Part shown: positions 17,414-26,352 of the stretch, one piece after another
Layout of the letters: each line of letters starts with the position of its first letter
Numbering within the stretch: the first letter of the stretch is position 1
Assembly (NCBI RefSeq): GCF_005938085.1
Contig: NZ_SMZK01000001.1
Coordinates: forward strand, 1,798,001 to 1,862,000
Direction: 5' to 3'
Length of the DNA: 64,000 bases
DNA from: Haloterrigena sp. H1
Lineage (GTDB): Archaea > Halobacteriota > Halobacteria > Halobacteriales > Natrialbaceae
Notes under the pieces: generated by a model
The model's input: the letters and a program-made list of their open reading frames with translations, nothing else
Databases searched by the model: none
Told to the model about the DNA's origin: nothing
Made by a program: the position numbers and the translations under genes

Positions 17414-18103
17414 ATGACGGATGCACTGTTTGTCGTCAGCGAGGAAGGTTACTGGGGCGAAGAATGCGTCGAGCCCCTCGAGACGCTCTCGGATGCGGGC
17501 GTCGAGATTACGGTCGCGACACCCTCGGGCAGTCCACCGGTGATCGACGAGCGCTCGACTGACCCCGATCAGGTCGGCGAGGAGACTGCCGAACACGTCC
17601 GAGAGGTCCACGAGACCGACGCGCGACTGAACGATCCGATTTCGGTCACGCAGGCCAACGCCGAGGGATACGACGCCGTTTTCTTCCCCGGTGGCCACGG
17701 CACCGAGTGGGATATCAACCAGGACAAACACGCCCGCGAACTCCTCCGCGACATCATCGAGGGTGACGGCAAGGCGCTGGTCGTCTGCCACGCCGTCGGC
17801 ATGCTCGCGTTCGCCCGTGACAGCCACGGCGCATTCATCGTCAACGGCCGTGACGTGACCGGCTTCCCCAACGAGTGGGAGGAGGGCATCGTCGACGAAG
17901 CCGACCGCATGCCCGACGGCCGCAAACTACCCTACTGGGTCGAAGACGAGGTGAAAACGGCCGGCGGCAACTGGGACGCCGAACTCGACCAAGAGACCAG
18001 CGTCACCGTCGACGGCGATCTCATCACCGGCCGCGGCCCCGGCTCCTCGCACGCAGCCGCCAAAACCTTGCTCGAGGAACTGGACGTCGAACTCGAGGCC
18101 TGA
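17414..18103 (+). CDS. DJ-1/PfpI (Hsp31-like) family protein
   Basis: A 229-residue class I glutamine amidotransferase-like protein. The nucleophile elbow is VVCHAVGML with C125, followed by H126, and the preceding FFPGGHGTEWD strand-loop is typical of Hsp31/glyoxalase III type members. These proteins act as glyoxalases or deglycases against methylglyoxal or as chaperones. It is next to an Hsp20 gene, divergently oriented, which fits a stress role without proving one. Confidence 0.9.
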   Translation: MTDALFVVSEEGYWGEECVEPLETLSDAGVEITVATPSGSPPVIDERSTDPDQVGEETAEHVREVHETDARLNDPISVTQANAEGYDAVFFPGGHGTEWDINQDKHARELLRDIIEGDGKALVVCHAVGMLAFARDSHGAFIVNGRDVTGFPNEWEEGIVDEADRMPDGRKLPYWVEDEVKTAGGNWDAELDQETSVTVDGDLITGRGPGSSHAAAKTLLEELDVELEA

Positions 18104-18187
18104 GGGCGAGCGAGGACGGACAGATCGGTCGGCGGCGTCTTACCGCGAATCAGTCCCTTTTTACACGCCGACGGGGAAGCACTGGCT

Positions 18188-18388
18188 ATGAGCTTCGAGA
18201 AAGACGATCAAGTAGTCCTCAACGACGAGCACAGCGAGTTCGACGGCGAGACCGGTACCGTGACCCAGACGATGGAGTCGATGTTCGGCGACGTCACCTA
18301 TACCGTCAGCTTCGAGGACGGGCAGGAAACCGGTGTGCCCGAGGACGACCTCGAGGCAGCCGACGAAGACGACGAAGACGACGAATAA
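18188..18388 (+). CDS. Small acidic KOW-like protein
   Basis: A 66-residue protein. The core VVLNDEHSEFDGETGTVTQT and TYTVSFEDGQETGVPEDDLE reads like a single SH3-like/KOW barrel, followed by an extremely acidic tail (EAADEDDEDDE). Such domains often bind RNA or protein. It precedes an RNA-binding protein gene by 67 bases on the same strand. Family not certain. Confidence 0.6.
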   Translation: MSFEKDDQVVLNDEHSEFDGETGTVTQTMESMFGDVTYTVSFEDGQETGVPEDDLEAADEDDEDDE

Positions 18389-18455
18389 TCTCGATCGCGG
18401 ACGACCGCGCTCGCTCGAGCCCCGTTCCCTGACCACATCGGAATTCGACCTGCAG

Positions 18456-18905
18456 ATGCCACAGATCCCGCTTCACTACGTCGATTTACGGACGTTCTGC
18501 TACGCCACCGAGGACGAAAAACGCGTCGAGGAAGCCCTGCGCACCTTCCTCCCCGACCGCGACGACGAACCGTTCGAGATCGAGCGCGTCGAAAGTGAGG
18601 GCCACTACGGCGACCGCATTCTCGTGCTCTCGGCCCGCGTCGAAAACGCCGACGACGTTCGGCACGTCCTCTCGCGGTTGGCCGACCTCGAGTCGTTCGA
18701 CGACCTGATCGACGAACTCGACGAGCGGGTCACCGAGAACACCGAGCTGTTCCTTCGACTCGACAAACAGGCCGCCTTCGAGGGTGACGTTCGGCTGGGC
18801 GACGGCATCACCTTCCGTGGCAAGGTCGAGGCCTACCCCGCGAAAAAAGAGAAGGCGGTCGAAAACGCCGAAGAAGTCCTCGAGCGGCTGCGCGACGAGC
18901 ACTGA
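18456..18905 (+). CDS. Predicted RNA-binding protein, COG1325 type (exosome-associated)
   Basis: A 149-residue protein beginning MPQIPLHYVDLRTFCYATED. It matches the small archaeal family COG1325 annotated as exosome or RNA-binding subunit, with a conserved C-terminal GITFRGKVEAYPAKKEKAVENA stretch. Likely function is binding of RNA or rRNA; direct evidence in haloarchaea is lacking. Start 18456 chosen from the conserved opening; the upstream in-frame extension is low in complexity and basic. Confidence 0.75.
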   Translation: MPQIPLHYVDLRTFCYATEDEKRVEEALRTFLPDRDDEPFEIERVESEGHYGDRILVLSARVENADDVRHVLSRLADLESFDDLIDELDERVTENTELFLRLDKQAAFEGDVRLGDGITFRGKVEAYPAKKEKAVENAEEVLERLRDEH

Positions 18906-18942
18906 TCGGTTCGTTACTGGTTGCCGATATCAACTCCTTCTG

Positions 18943-19024
18943 ATACGGTCTGCTGTCCCGAGTGACCGGCACACCCGCAGGACAGGTCGCGGGTGCGCCG
19001 GCACCCACTGACAGGAGTCCGTAT
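18943..19024 (+). repeat. Nested-hairpin repeat, copy A (82 bp)
   Basis: First of four related elements. Outer arms ATACGGTCTGCTGTC and GACAGGAGTCCGTAT pair at 13 of 15 positions. The inner stem is CCGGCACACCCGC (18966-18978) with GCGGGTGCGCCGG (18989-19001), 12 of 13 paired, around a 10-base loop. It starts 37 bases after the stop codon of the COG1325 gene. The unpaired bases of the outer arms are at the same sites in the other copies. Confidence 0.85.
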
Positions 19025-19148
19025 GACGAGTTACGTCGATAGCGGTCGGTGTTCGTTCTTCGTGCGGATTGCCGTTCGGTACTGGCGCTGGCTCACAGAC
19101 CGGTTGCGTGTGCCTCTCAGCCACCGCCGACAATGGACGAAGGGCTTT

Positions 19149-19162
19149 TGACTGGCCAGTCA
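19149..19162. promoter_or_regulatory. Perfect palindrome upstream of the TetR gene (putative operator)
   Basis: TGACTGGCCAGTCA is a perfect 14-base palindrome ending 25 bases before the ATG at 19188, immediately upstream of or overlapping the likely BRE/TATA (TAAGTTT at 19164). TetR-family repressors bind such symmetrical sites. This position fits autorepression and control of the coupled MATE pump. Confidence 0.7.
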
Positions 19163-19187
19163 GTAAGTTTGGATAGATCCGTTCTGA

Positions 19188-19826
19188 ATGTCCGACGAAA
19201 CCATCGACGACCTCATGGAGGCGACATATTGTGCCCTCTGTAAACACGGGTACGCGGAGCTGACGATGCAAGACATCGCCGCGGAGTCGGCCAAGAGCAA
19301 GGGCACTCTCCACTATCACTTCGATAGCAAACAGGACCTCCTCGAGTCATTTCTCGAGTTTCTGCTGGACCGGTTCGAGGAGCGAACCGAGACCGTGCCC
19401 GGCGAGACGCCGGCCGAGCGGCTCCACGAGTTCACCGACGAACTACTGACGCCGTCGGACGACTCCGCCGAGGAGTTCCGGACGGCGATCCTCGAGATCA
19501 AAGCGCAGTCGCCGTACAACGAGGCCTACCGGGAGCGATTGCGCGAGTTCGACCGCGCACTCCGAGAGCGCATCGCGACGCTCGTCGCCGACGGGCTCGA
19601 GGCGGGTGAGTTCCGTGACGACGTCGAGCCGGAGGCGACGGCCGACTTCCTCGTCACGCTGTTTCACGGCGCACAGACGCGCGCGACTGCGGTCGATCGG
19701 CCGCCCGAACGAACGCGTCAGTACGTCCACGAGTATATCGACGAAACCCTGCGGCCGGCGGCAGCGAGTGGGGGTGACGCTTCACCACCGACCGACGGGA
19801 CCGGAGACGGGGAGGCAAACGGATGA
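19188..19826 (+). CDS. TetR/AcrR family transcriptional repressor
   Basis: A 212-residue regulator with the TetR N-terminal HTH: LMEATYCALCKHGYAELTMQ then DIAAESAKSKGTLHYHFDSK (about 9-48). The C-terminal ligand domain is variable, ending in an acidic, disordered tail. It overlaps the MATE pump start by 4 bases (ATGA), the standard arrangement for a repressor of an efflux system. The ligand is unknown. Confidence 0.9.
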   Translation: MSDETIDDLMEATYCALCKHGYAELTMQDIAAESAKSKGTLHYHFDSKQDLLESFLEFLLDRFEERTETVPGETPAERLHEFTDELLTPSDDSAEEFRTAILEIKAQSPYNEAYRERLREFDRALRERIATLVADGLEAGEFRDDVEPEATADFLVTLFHGAQTRATAVDRPPERTRQYVHEYIDETLRPAAASGGDASPPTDGTGDGEANG

Positions 19827-21277
19827 GCCTCCTGGATCGTCTCTCGGGGCTGTTCAAGGGCCGCGACGAGTTCGATCTGACTTCCGGCGACATCGCGGGG
19901 CCGCTGTTCTACCTGTCGCTGCCGATCATCGTGACGAACCTGCTGCAGACCGCCTACAACCTCATCGACACGTTCTGGCTGGGCCAGTACAGCACCGAGG
20001 CGCTCGCAGCGATTAGCTTCGCGTTTCCGATGGTCTTTCTGCTGATTTCGGTTGGAATGGGACTATCAGTCGCCGGGAGCGTCCTCGTCGCACAGTACAC
20101 CGGTGCGGATGAGGAGTCGAAAGCGGAGTACGCCGCCTCCCAGACGGTGGCGGTGTCACTGCTCGGTGCGATGATTCTCGGGCTCGTCGGCTACGGCTTC
20201 GTCAGTGAACTGCTCGGTCTGCTGGGCGCATCGGACGACGTATTGTGGCTTGCGACCGACTACATGCAGGTCATCTCGCTCGGGCTGCCGTTTATGTTCG
20301 GTTTCTTCGTCTTCATCGCACTAATGCGGGGCTACGGGGACACGATCACACCGATGTTGGTCATGTTCGGCTCGGTGCTGCTCAACGTCATCCTCGACCC
20401 CTTCCTGATCTTCGGCTGGGGGCCGTTCCCCAGACTCGGAATCGAGGGGGCAGCGATCGCGACGGTCTTCTCCCGTTCCCTCGCGCTCGTCGTCGGGCTC
20501 GCGATCATGTTTCAGGGTTCGAGAGGTGTTCGGATCCGGGTCGGACAGATGCGGCCGGATCTCTCCTTCACGAAGAAACTCGTCAGCATCGGGTTCCCGG
20601 CGTCGATCGAGGGGATGGGCCGTGCACTCTCGATCAACCTACTGCTGGTGATCGTCGGGCTGTTCCCCACCTACGTCGTCGCAGCCTACGGGATCGGAAC
20701 GCGCGTGTTCTCGGTCATCTTCCTCCCAGCGATCGCGGTCGCTCGTGGCGTCGAGACGATGACCGGCCAGAACGTCGGGGCGGACAAACCGGAGCGCGCA
20801 GAGGCTGCCGCAAACTTCGCCGCCCGCACCATGTTCGTTATCCTCGGCGTACTCGGCGTCGTGGCCTGGCTCGCCGCGGAACCGATCACGGCCGCCTTTA
20901 CCGACGACCAGCAGGTCATCGAGGTCGGCGTGACGTTCCTCCGGTATGTCGCGCCGTCGTTCGGGTTCATCGGCGTGATGCGTGCGTACAACGGCAGCTT
21001 CCGTGGGACCGGCAAGACGCTGACCGCGGCGGCGATCGTCCTCGTGACGTACGCGCTGATCCGACTGCCGACCGCATACGGCCTTTCACAGGTGATCGAC
21101 TACCGCGGGATCTGGATCGCCTTTGCGATCTCGAACGTCGTCGGTGCCGCGCTCACCTACGGCTGGTATCGCAGAGGAACTTGGCGTAACGTCGACGTAA
21201 CTGAGAGCCCTGCGGGGCCGACGCTGGGCGACGAAATCGAGACCGGAACCGAACTCGAGACCAGTACCAACGACTGA
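19823..21277 (+). CDS. MATE family multidrug efflux transporter
   Basis: A 484-residue protein with about twelve membrane helices. Family hallmarks include GPLFYLSLPIIVTNLLQTAY at about 26-45, the NLIDTFWLGQYSTEALAAI stretch, and ARGVETMTGQNVGADKPE in the second half. MATE proteins expel cationic drugs with Na+ or H+ entry. Translation is coupled to the TetR gene. Its TGA stop shares its last base with repeat copy B. Confidence 0.93.
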   Translation: MSLLDRLSGLFKGRDEFDLTSGDIAGPLFYLSLPIIVTNLLQTAYNLIDTFWLGQYSTEALAAISFAFPMVFLLISVGMGLSVAGSVLVAQYTGADEESKAEYAASQTVAVSLLGAMILGLVGYGFVSELLGLLGASDDVLWLATDYMQVISLGLPFMFGFFVFIALMRGYGDTITPMLVMFGSVLLNVILDPFLIFGWGPFPRLGIEGAAIATVFSRSLALVVGLAIMFQGSRGVRIRVGQMRPDLSFTKKLVSIGFPASIEGMGRALSINLLLVIVGLFPTYVVAAYGIGTRVFSVIFLPAIAVARGVETMTGQNVGADKPERAEAAANFAARTMFVILGVLGVVAWLAAEPITAAFTDDQQVIEVGVTFLRYVAPSFGFIGVMRAYNGSFRGTGKTLTAAAIVLVTYALIRLPTAYGLSQVIDYRGIWIAFAISNVVGAALTYGWYRRGTWRNVDVTESPAGPTLGDEIETGTELETSTND

Positions 21278-21354
21278 GACGGGCTGCTGTCCCAATGTCC
21301 CGGTCGGACCGCCGGGTCGCGGGCCCGCCGGCACTGACTGACAGAAGTCCGTAT
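21277..21354 (+). repeat. Nested-hairpin repeat, copy B (78 bp)
   Basis: Second copy, four bases shorter in the loop. Arms AGACGGGCTGCTGTC and GACAGAAGTCCGTAT; inner arms CCGGTCGGACC (21300-21310) and GGGCCCGCCGG (21321-21331), pairing at eight positions plus one G-T. Its first base is the A of the MATE stop codon TGA. Confidence 0.8.
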
Positions 21355-21490
21355 GAAGCGGGCCGTCGTCTCGAGTTTCGAGAGTCCAGTTTCTGCCCGG
21401 TTCAGTAAAGTACCTGTGTGTCGTTTGGCTCGACCGAGTCGAGCGTCGATGGAACATCCACCAGCCACAGCCACCCCGGAGGTGTAGCGA

Positions 21491-22729
21491 ATGGTCGAGA
21501 CGGTCAGCATCGACCTACTGAGCCTGCTGCTCGTTCTCACCGTCGCGTGGGTGTTCGGGGCACTCGCCGAGCGCGTCGGCTATCCGACGATGATGGGCGA
21601 GCTATTCGCCGGCATCGCGTTCGGCCCCGCGTTGCTCGGCGTATTACACCCCTCGGAGCTACTCTCGGTGCTGTCCGAACTCGGCGTGTTCCTCCTGATG
21701 ATCTACGTCGGCATGGAGGTCGACCTCCGCGAACTGTTCGAACTCGGGCCACAGGCGCTGTTGATCGCCTTCGGGGCCTTCGTCATCCCGTTCGGCATGG
21801 GCTATGCGGCCGGCGTCTGGCTCGGGGTCTCCGTCGGCGCGGCGCTGTTTCTCGGCCTCGCGATGGCCGCTACCTCGCTGGCCACGAAATCGCGCATTCT
21901 CGCGGATCTCGACCTGCTCGAGACGCGGATCGCGAACGTATTACTCGGCGGGGCGCTCGCCTCCGACGTTGGCGTCCTCATCGTGTACGCGGGCGTCGAT
22001 AGCTACGTGACCGCCGGTGGGCTCGACCCGACTGAGATCGGTGTGATCCTCCTCAAAGCGCTTGGCTTCTTCGTAGTCACGCTCGTGATCGGCTATCGCT
22101 TCCTGCCACTCGCGTGGCGATATATCGAAACTCAGCGCGAGCGATACGGCTTCGTCAATCGGACGACCGCGTTCACGTTCGCCCTGCTGGTTTCGCTGCT
22201 GTTCGCCCAGCTCGCGACGCTTGCGGACCTGCACATGATCATCGGCGGGTTCATCGCGGGCATGTTCCTCCGGCAGGCCGATGTCGAGCCCAGCCTCTAC
22301 GAGCACATCCACGTGGTCATCTACGATCTCGCGATGGGGCTGTTCGCACCGGTCTTTTTCGTCACGATCGGCTTCCAGATCACGTTCGACGTGTTCGCTG
22401 ACAGCTTTGGCGTGCTCGTCGTGCTCGTTGGCATCGCGTTTCTCGGCAAAATCGTCGGCTCCTGGCTGTTTGCGCTCCCAACGTCGCTGACATCCCGCGA
22501 GGGACTGGTCGTCGGCTTCGGGATGAACGGGCGCGGCACCGTCGAGATCATCATTGCGGGCGTCGCCTATCAGGCCGGCGTGATCGACCAGTCGCTGTTC
22601 TCGATCCTCGTCTTCATCGCCGTCTTTACGACTGCGCTCGTCCCCGTCACCGTCACCTGGGGGGTGCGCCTGCTCGAGAACGCCGACGAACTCGTCTACG
22701 TCGATTCGATGGCACCATCCGAAGATTGA
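21491..22729 (+). CDS. CPA2 family cation:proton antiporter
   Basis: A 412-residue protein with about twelve hydrophobic helices and no C-terminal TrkA-N domain. The N-terminal GALAERVGYPTMMGELFAG and LGVFLLMIYVGMEVDL are typical of the KefB/NhaS3 group (Na+/H+ or K+/H+ exchange across the cytoplasmic membrane). The glycine-rich GFGMNGRGTVEIIIAG motif near 338-353 is also family-specific. Ion preference cannot be read. The lack of a nucleotide-sensing domain suggests regulation by another subunit or none. Confidence 0.9.
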   Translation: MVETVSIDLLSLLLVLTVAWVFGALAERVGYPTMMGELFAGIAFGPALLGVLHPSELLSVLSELGVFLLMIYVGMEVDLRELFELGPQALLIAFGAFVIPFGMGYAAGVWLGVSVGAALFLGLAMAATSLATKSRILADLDLLETRIANVLLGGALASDVGVLIVYAGVDSYVTAGGLDPTEIGVILLKALGFFVVTLVIGYRFLPLAWRYIETQRERYGFVNRTTAFTFALLVSLLFAQLATLADLHMIIGGFIAGMFLRQADVEPSLYEHIHVVIYDLAMGLFAPVFFVTIGFQITFDVFADSFGVLVVLVGIAFLGKIVGSWLFALPTSLTSREGLVVGFGMNGRGTVEIIIAGVAYQAGVIDQSLFSILVFIAVFTTALVPVTVTWGVRLLENADELVYVDSMAPSED

Positions 22730-22795
22730 TCCGGGCACCCACCTCGACGACGCTCGAGCGGGGCGTTTTTGCCGCCCGCCCCAGCAGATAGGGGT

Positions 22796-24559
22796 ATGCA
22801 AGTCTCCGTCGTGGGTGACGAGCCGGTCCGCGAAGCCGTCGTCACCGCGCTTGATGATGTCGACGTCGGCGTCCGCGATGCCAATGCCAGCGAGGTTGCC
22901 GACGCTCGCTTTGCAGTCGTCAGCGACGTCGCCGGCTCGGCGACGTTCGACCGGGCGAACGAAGCCGCACTCGAGGGTGGCACACCCTGGATCGCCGTCG
23001 AGATCGGCGGGGTCGGCAACCATCCGCTCCCAGACGTTGACGCGGCTATCTCGGGCTTTGCGCCCGCCACCGCCTGTTTCGACTGCCTGCGCGCACGCGT
23101 TGCGTCGAACGTCGAGGATCGCGCCGCGAAGCCACAGGCCGACCGCGCCGCCGCACGACTCGCCGGTGCGATTGCCGGCCGGGAGTGCGTGCGCGTCCTC
23201 TCCGGTGACGAGGAGTCGATCATCGGGCAGGTACGCGAAGTCCCACACGCTCGCCGGCAGATACTGCCCGTCCCGGGCTGTACGTGTGCCGAAGGCGAGC
23301 GGGAGCGCACGCTCGAGCGCGACGCCGAGACGCTCCCCCTCGAGACTGCGGTCGAACACGCCGAGGGAGCGATCGACGACCGCGTTGGCCCGATCTCGAG
23401 CATCGCCGAAGTCGAGTCCTTCCCGGCGCCCTACTACCTCTCCACGGTCGCAGACACGACCGCCTACAGCGACGCGAGTGCGCCCCGGCAGGCCGCCGGC
23501 GTCGCCGACGACTGGAACGCGGCGCTGATGAAAGCCGTCGGCGAAGGGCTCGAGCGCTACTGTGCCGGCGTCTATCTCGAGGCGGACTTCGTCCACGCAA
23601 GCGAAGACGATCTCGAAAACACGGTCGCGCCGACGGTACTCGTCCGACCCGAGGACGCGCCGGCCTACGACTCGAGCGACGAACACTGCTGGGTCCCCGG
23701 CGAGAACCTCGCAACGGGCGAGGAGACCCACCTACCCGCCGCGGCAGTCCAGTTCCCCCAGCCCGGCGAGGCGCTGGTCCCGGCGATCACGACCGGGCTG
23801 GGGCTTGGCTCCTCGACGGTCGACGCGCTGGTCTCCGGGCTGACGGAAGTGATCGAGCGCGATGCGACCATGCTCGCGTGGTACTCGACGTTCGAGCCGC
23901 TCGGCCTGTCGGTCGACACGGACGCGTTCCACACGCTCGAGCGCCGCGCCCGAAGCGAGGGACTGTCGGTGACGCCGCTGCTCGTCACACAGGATATCGA
24001 CGTGCCCGTCGTCGCCGTGGCCGTCCACCGCGAGCCGGACGCGATCGCCGGTGACGAGCCGATCTCGGCCAACGACGACGCGTGGCCGGCGTTCGCTGTC
24101 GGCTCGGCGGCCGGCCTCGACGCCGAAGCAGCCGCGACGTCGGCGCTCGAGGAAGCCATCCAAAACTGGATGGAGCTGCGCAGTCTCGGCCCCGACGAGG
24201 TCGACGACGCCGGTGGCGCGATCGGCGAATACGCCGCGTTCCCAGAGCGCGCACGGGACTTCGTCGATGTCGGTCGGACGGTGCCCGCGGCGAGCGTCGG
24301 GCCCGATCCGGTCCCGACCGGCGCAGATCGACTCGAGGCGCTGTGCTCGCGGGTGCGCGACGCCGACCTGACGCCCTCCGCCGCACGGCTGACGACTCGA
24401 GACGTCGAGGCGCTCGGCTTCGAGGCCGTCCGGGTCGTCGTCCCCGGTGCCCAGCCGCTGTTTACCGACAGGCCGTTCTTCGGGGAGCGTGCGCGGACGG
24501 TGCCCGCGGAGCTGGGCTTCGAATCGCGTCTCGAGCGGGCGTTCCATCCGTATCCCTGA
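22796..24559 (+). CDS. YcaO-domain protein with N-terminal E1-like/zinc region
   Basis: A 587-residue protein. Residues 1-190 resemble the E1-like partner domain of azoline-forming systems, with two Cys pairs (C94/C97 in CFDCLR and C162/C164 in GCTCAEG) likely holding zinc. Residues about 195-587 are a YcaO domain with ATP-binding signatures EGLERY (250-255) and EVIERDATMLAW (351-362). The C-terminus ends in AFHPYP, a proline-containing tail like that of azoline-type YcaOs. YcaO enzymes activate peptide amides with ATP to make azolines, thioamides or amidines. No precursor peptide or dehydrogenase is seen next to it, so the substrate is open. Confidence 0.85.
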   Translation: MQVSVVGDEPVREAVVTALDDVDVGVRDANASEVADARFAVVSDVAGSATFDRANEAALEGGTPWIAVEIGGVGNHPLPDVDAAISGFAPATACFDCLRARVASNVEDRAAKPQADRAAARLAGAIAGRECVRVLSGDEESIIGQVREVPHARRQILPVPGCTCAEGERERTLERDAETLPLETAVEHAEGAIDDRVGPISSIAEVESFPAPYYLSTVADTTAYSDASAPRQAAGVADDWNAALMKAVGEGLERYCAGVYLEADFVHASEDDLENTVAPTVLVRPEDAPAYDSSDEHCWVPGENLATGEETHLPAAAVQFPQPGEALVPAITTGLGLGSSTVDALVSGLTEVIERDATMLAWYSTFEPLGLSVDTDAFHTLERRARSEGLSVTPLLVTQDIDVPVVAVAVHREPDAIAGDEPISANDDAWPAFAVGSAAGLDAEAAATSALEEAIQNWMELRSLGPDEVDDAGGAIGEYAAFPERARDFVDVGRTVPAASVGPDPVPTGADRLEALCSRVRDADLTPSAARLTTRDVEALGFEAVRVVVPGAQPLFTDRPFFGERARTVPAELGFESRLERAFHPYP

Positions 24560-24626
24560 TCGTCTCGTCGAGACACGAGCGGTACAGTTGCATGGGCGCA
24601 CAAGAAGTCGCCGACGAGCCCACCCG

Positions 24627-25118
24627 TCAGTCGGACGCGTTGGCGGTAGACTCGGAGGGACCCGTTTCGGCGTCGCCCGGGGCTGATTCGGTCGCGTTCG
24701 TTCCGGGCTCGGTCTCCTCGTCTTTGGACTCGAGTTCGAGGAGGAGGTCGTCGTCAGTGATCCGTATGACCACGGTGCTCGTGTTCTGCGTGATCGTCGC
24801 CCGTTTGGTGAGCTGTCGGTCGCGTTGCTCCCGGTCGATCTTGGTTACACGAAAGCGTTGCTCGGTCGCCTCGAGATGCGGTGCCGTCGCCCGCTGGCCG
24901 GCCGTGACCGTGAAGCTCTCGTCGTACGTCTGACGGTCCGTTTCGCGCTCGAAGGCCTCGAGTGTGACGTCGTAGGGCCGTTCGGCCTCGCTGTAGATTT
25001 CGACCGGGACAACCCCCTGGAAACTGCCCGTGTAGTGTTCCTGTAGCGCCTCGACACAGCCCGAGAGCCCGATAGTGGCGGTCACGCCCGCGGTTCGAAG
25101 TACCGTCCGACGGTTCAC
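24627..25118 (-). CDS. Tat-type lipoprotein of unknown function
   Basis: A 163-residue secreted protein. The N-terminus MNRRTVLRTAG has the twin-arginine pattern, followed by a hydrophobic core and the lipobox LSGC (C21), so it is probably exported folded by Tat and lipid-anchored outside. The body has beta-strand-like repeats (EIYSEAERPYDVTLEAF, TVVIRITDDDLLLELES) as in Ig-like domains, and the tail is an acidic low-complexity stretch. No enzymatic motif visible. Confidence 0.8.
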   Translation of the reverse strand: MNRRTVLRTAGVTATIGLSGCVEALQEHYTGSFQGVVPVEIYSEAERPYDVTLEAFERETDRQTYDESFTVTAGQRATAPHLEATEQRFRVTKIDREQRDRQLTKRATITQNTSTVVIRITDDDLLLELESKDEETEPGTNATESAPGDAETGPSESTANASD

Positions 25119-25234
25119 GTCAACCGTTCAGGAGTGGACGACTGTAGGCGTTACTCTTCTGACCGCCCAAATACATCACTTTGTTAACTTGTTCGAGCCG
25201 GACCCTTTTCACGGGGGATCGAGTGATTCAACGT

Positions 25235-25846
25235 ATGGCTACAGCAGACAGTTCGACCGACCGAATCGACACGACACTCTTTCTCACAGTCTCCGGTCCA
25301 CCGGGCTGTGGGGCGACCACGCTGTGTGAACGCCTCGCCGACGCGATGGGCTGTCCCTACGTCTCCGGTGGCGACATCTTCCGCGAACTCGCCGAAGATC
25401 GCGACATGAGCTTGAACCAGCTCACCGCGAAAGCCGACGAGGACGAAGAGATCGACCGCGCGTTAGACCAGCGCCTCCAGCAGATCGCCGAGAAATGGGG
25501 GACGGCAAACAAACCCTTCATCCTCGAGTCGCGGCTGGCGGGCTGGCTGGCCGGTGATCGCGCTGACCTTCGGATCTGGTTGGACGCGCCTGAAGACGTC
25601 CGACTCGAGCGCATCGCCGACCGTATCGAAACCGAAGCGGAAATGCGTGTCCGCGAGGTCAGCGAAGCCGGACGCTACGAATCGTACTACGAGATCGACA
25701 TCGATGACCGGTCGTTCTACGACCTCGAGATCAACACTGCCCGCTGGAGCAAACAGGGCGTGTTCTCGATCGTCCGAGCCGCGATCGAAGAATACGACCC
25801 CGAACTGGACGAGGGGGCGTTTCGAACCCCATCGATAGACATCTAG
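25235..25846 (+). CDS. cmk: Archaeal cytidylate kinase
   Basis: A 203-residue P-loop kinase that converts CMP/dCMP to the diphosphates. Walker A is GPPGCGATT (21-29); the usual lysine is replaced by Ala, as archaeal CMKs often have Thr at this site. The signature SGGDIFRELAEDRDMSLNQL follows, and the lid has the arginine-rich DRIETEAEMRVREVSEAGRY segment. ATG 25235 is preferred because extension upstream encodes no conserved sequence. A hairpin lies just behind the stop codon. Confidence 0.92.
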   Translation: MATADSSTDRIDTTLFLTVSGPPGCGATTLCERLADAMGCPYVSGGDIFRELAEDRDMSLNQLTAKADEDEEIDRALDQRLQQIAEKWGTANKPFILESRLAGWLAGDRADLRIWLDAPEDVRLERIADRIETEAEMRVREVSEAGRYESYYEIDIDDRSFYDLEINTARWSKQGVFSIVRAAIEEYDPELDEGAFRTPSIDI

Positions 25847-25866
25847 CTGACCGCAACTCGTTTCGT

Positions 25867-25905
25867 CGGGTGTCATACTGTCGGACAACAGTTTACGAGC
25901 ACCCG
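25867..25905 (+). terminator. Nested hairpin after cmk
   Basis: Outer arms CGGGTG (25867-25872) and CACCCG (25900-25905) enclose a second stem ACTGT (25877-25881) and ACAGT (25888-25892). It begins 20 bases after the cmk stop codon and could be a transcription terminator or mRNA 3'-end structure. Confidence 0.45.
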
Positions 25906-25975
25906 ATCACGCTCGACGCATTCGCTGCCCACGACGGCGGCTCGAGTGCGGTCGCTGTGTGATCTGTGTTGGCTG

Positions 25976-26057
25976 GTACGGACTACTGCCAGTCAGTGCC
26001 AGCGCAGCCGCCACCTGTCCTGCGGTCCCACCGGGACATCGGTACAGCAGACCGTAT
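25976..26057 (-). repeat. Nested-hairpin repeat, copy C (82 bp, inverted)
   Basis: Third copy, opposite orientation to the others. Read on the minus strand it begins ATACGGTCTGCTGT and ends AGTCCGTAC, aligning without gaps to copies A and D. The inner stem is degenerate: six Watson-Crick pairs, three G-T pairs and two mismatches in 11 positions. It lies in the 506-base gap between cmk and the symporter operon. Confidence 0.85.
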
Positions 26058-26352
26058 GACAGTATCAGTTACCGTCTGTGCATCTGCGACCGTCGTACGG
26101 TTCCACCGGAACACAGCACGGTGGACACGCAGCGAGCGTCTATCCGTGGCGGACATCTTCTCACTGACCGCCGAATGATTAAAATATGTGTTTGTGGTCC
26201 GCTGTGAGGTGTAGGAACATGGCAATTACCACCAATACTAGACGAGCCGCCCATCACGATGTCCCCGCCTCCGGGCGCTTTCGATCGAGGTGGCAGCGAC
26301 CCACGTGGCAGAGACTCACGAGCACCTCGGAACGCGACGGACGGAGGTCTGT
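26058..26352. promoter_or_regulatory. Leader region of the symporter operon
   Basis: An AT-rich TATA-like box GATTAAAATATG (26177-26188) predicts a transcript starting near 26210. This would give a 5' leader of about 140 bases before ATG 26353, or translation of a 50-codon frame from ATG 26219, which is Arg-rich and thus uncharacteristic for this organism. I regard the leader as more likely than a gene. Confidence 0.4.

Noticed and set aside
21941..23731. 596-codon minus-strand frame across the antiporter and the YcaO gene
   Set aside because: Antisense to two recognisable genes; composition is not that of a real protein.
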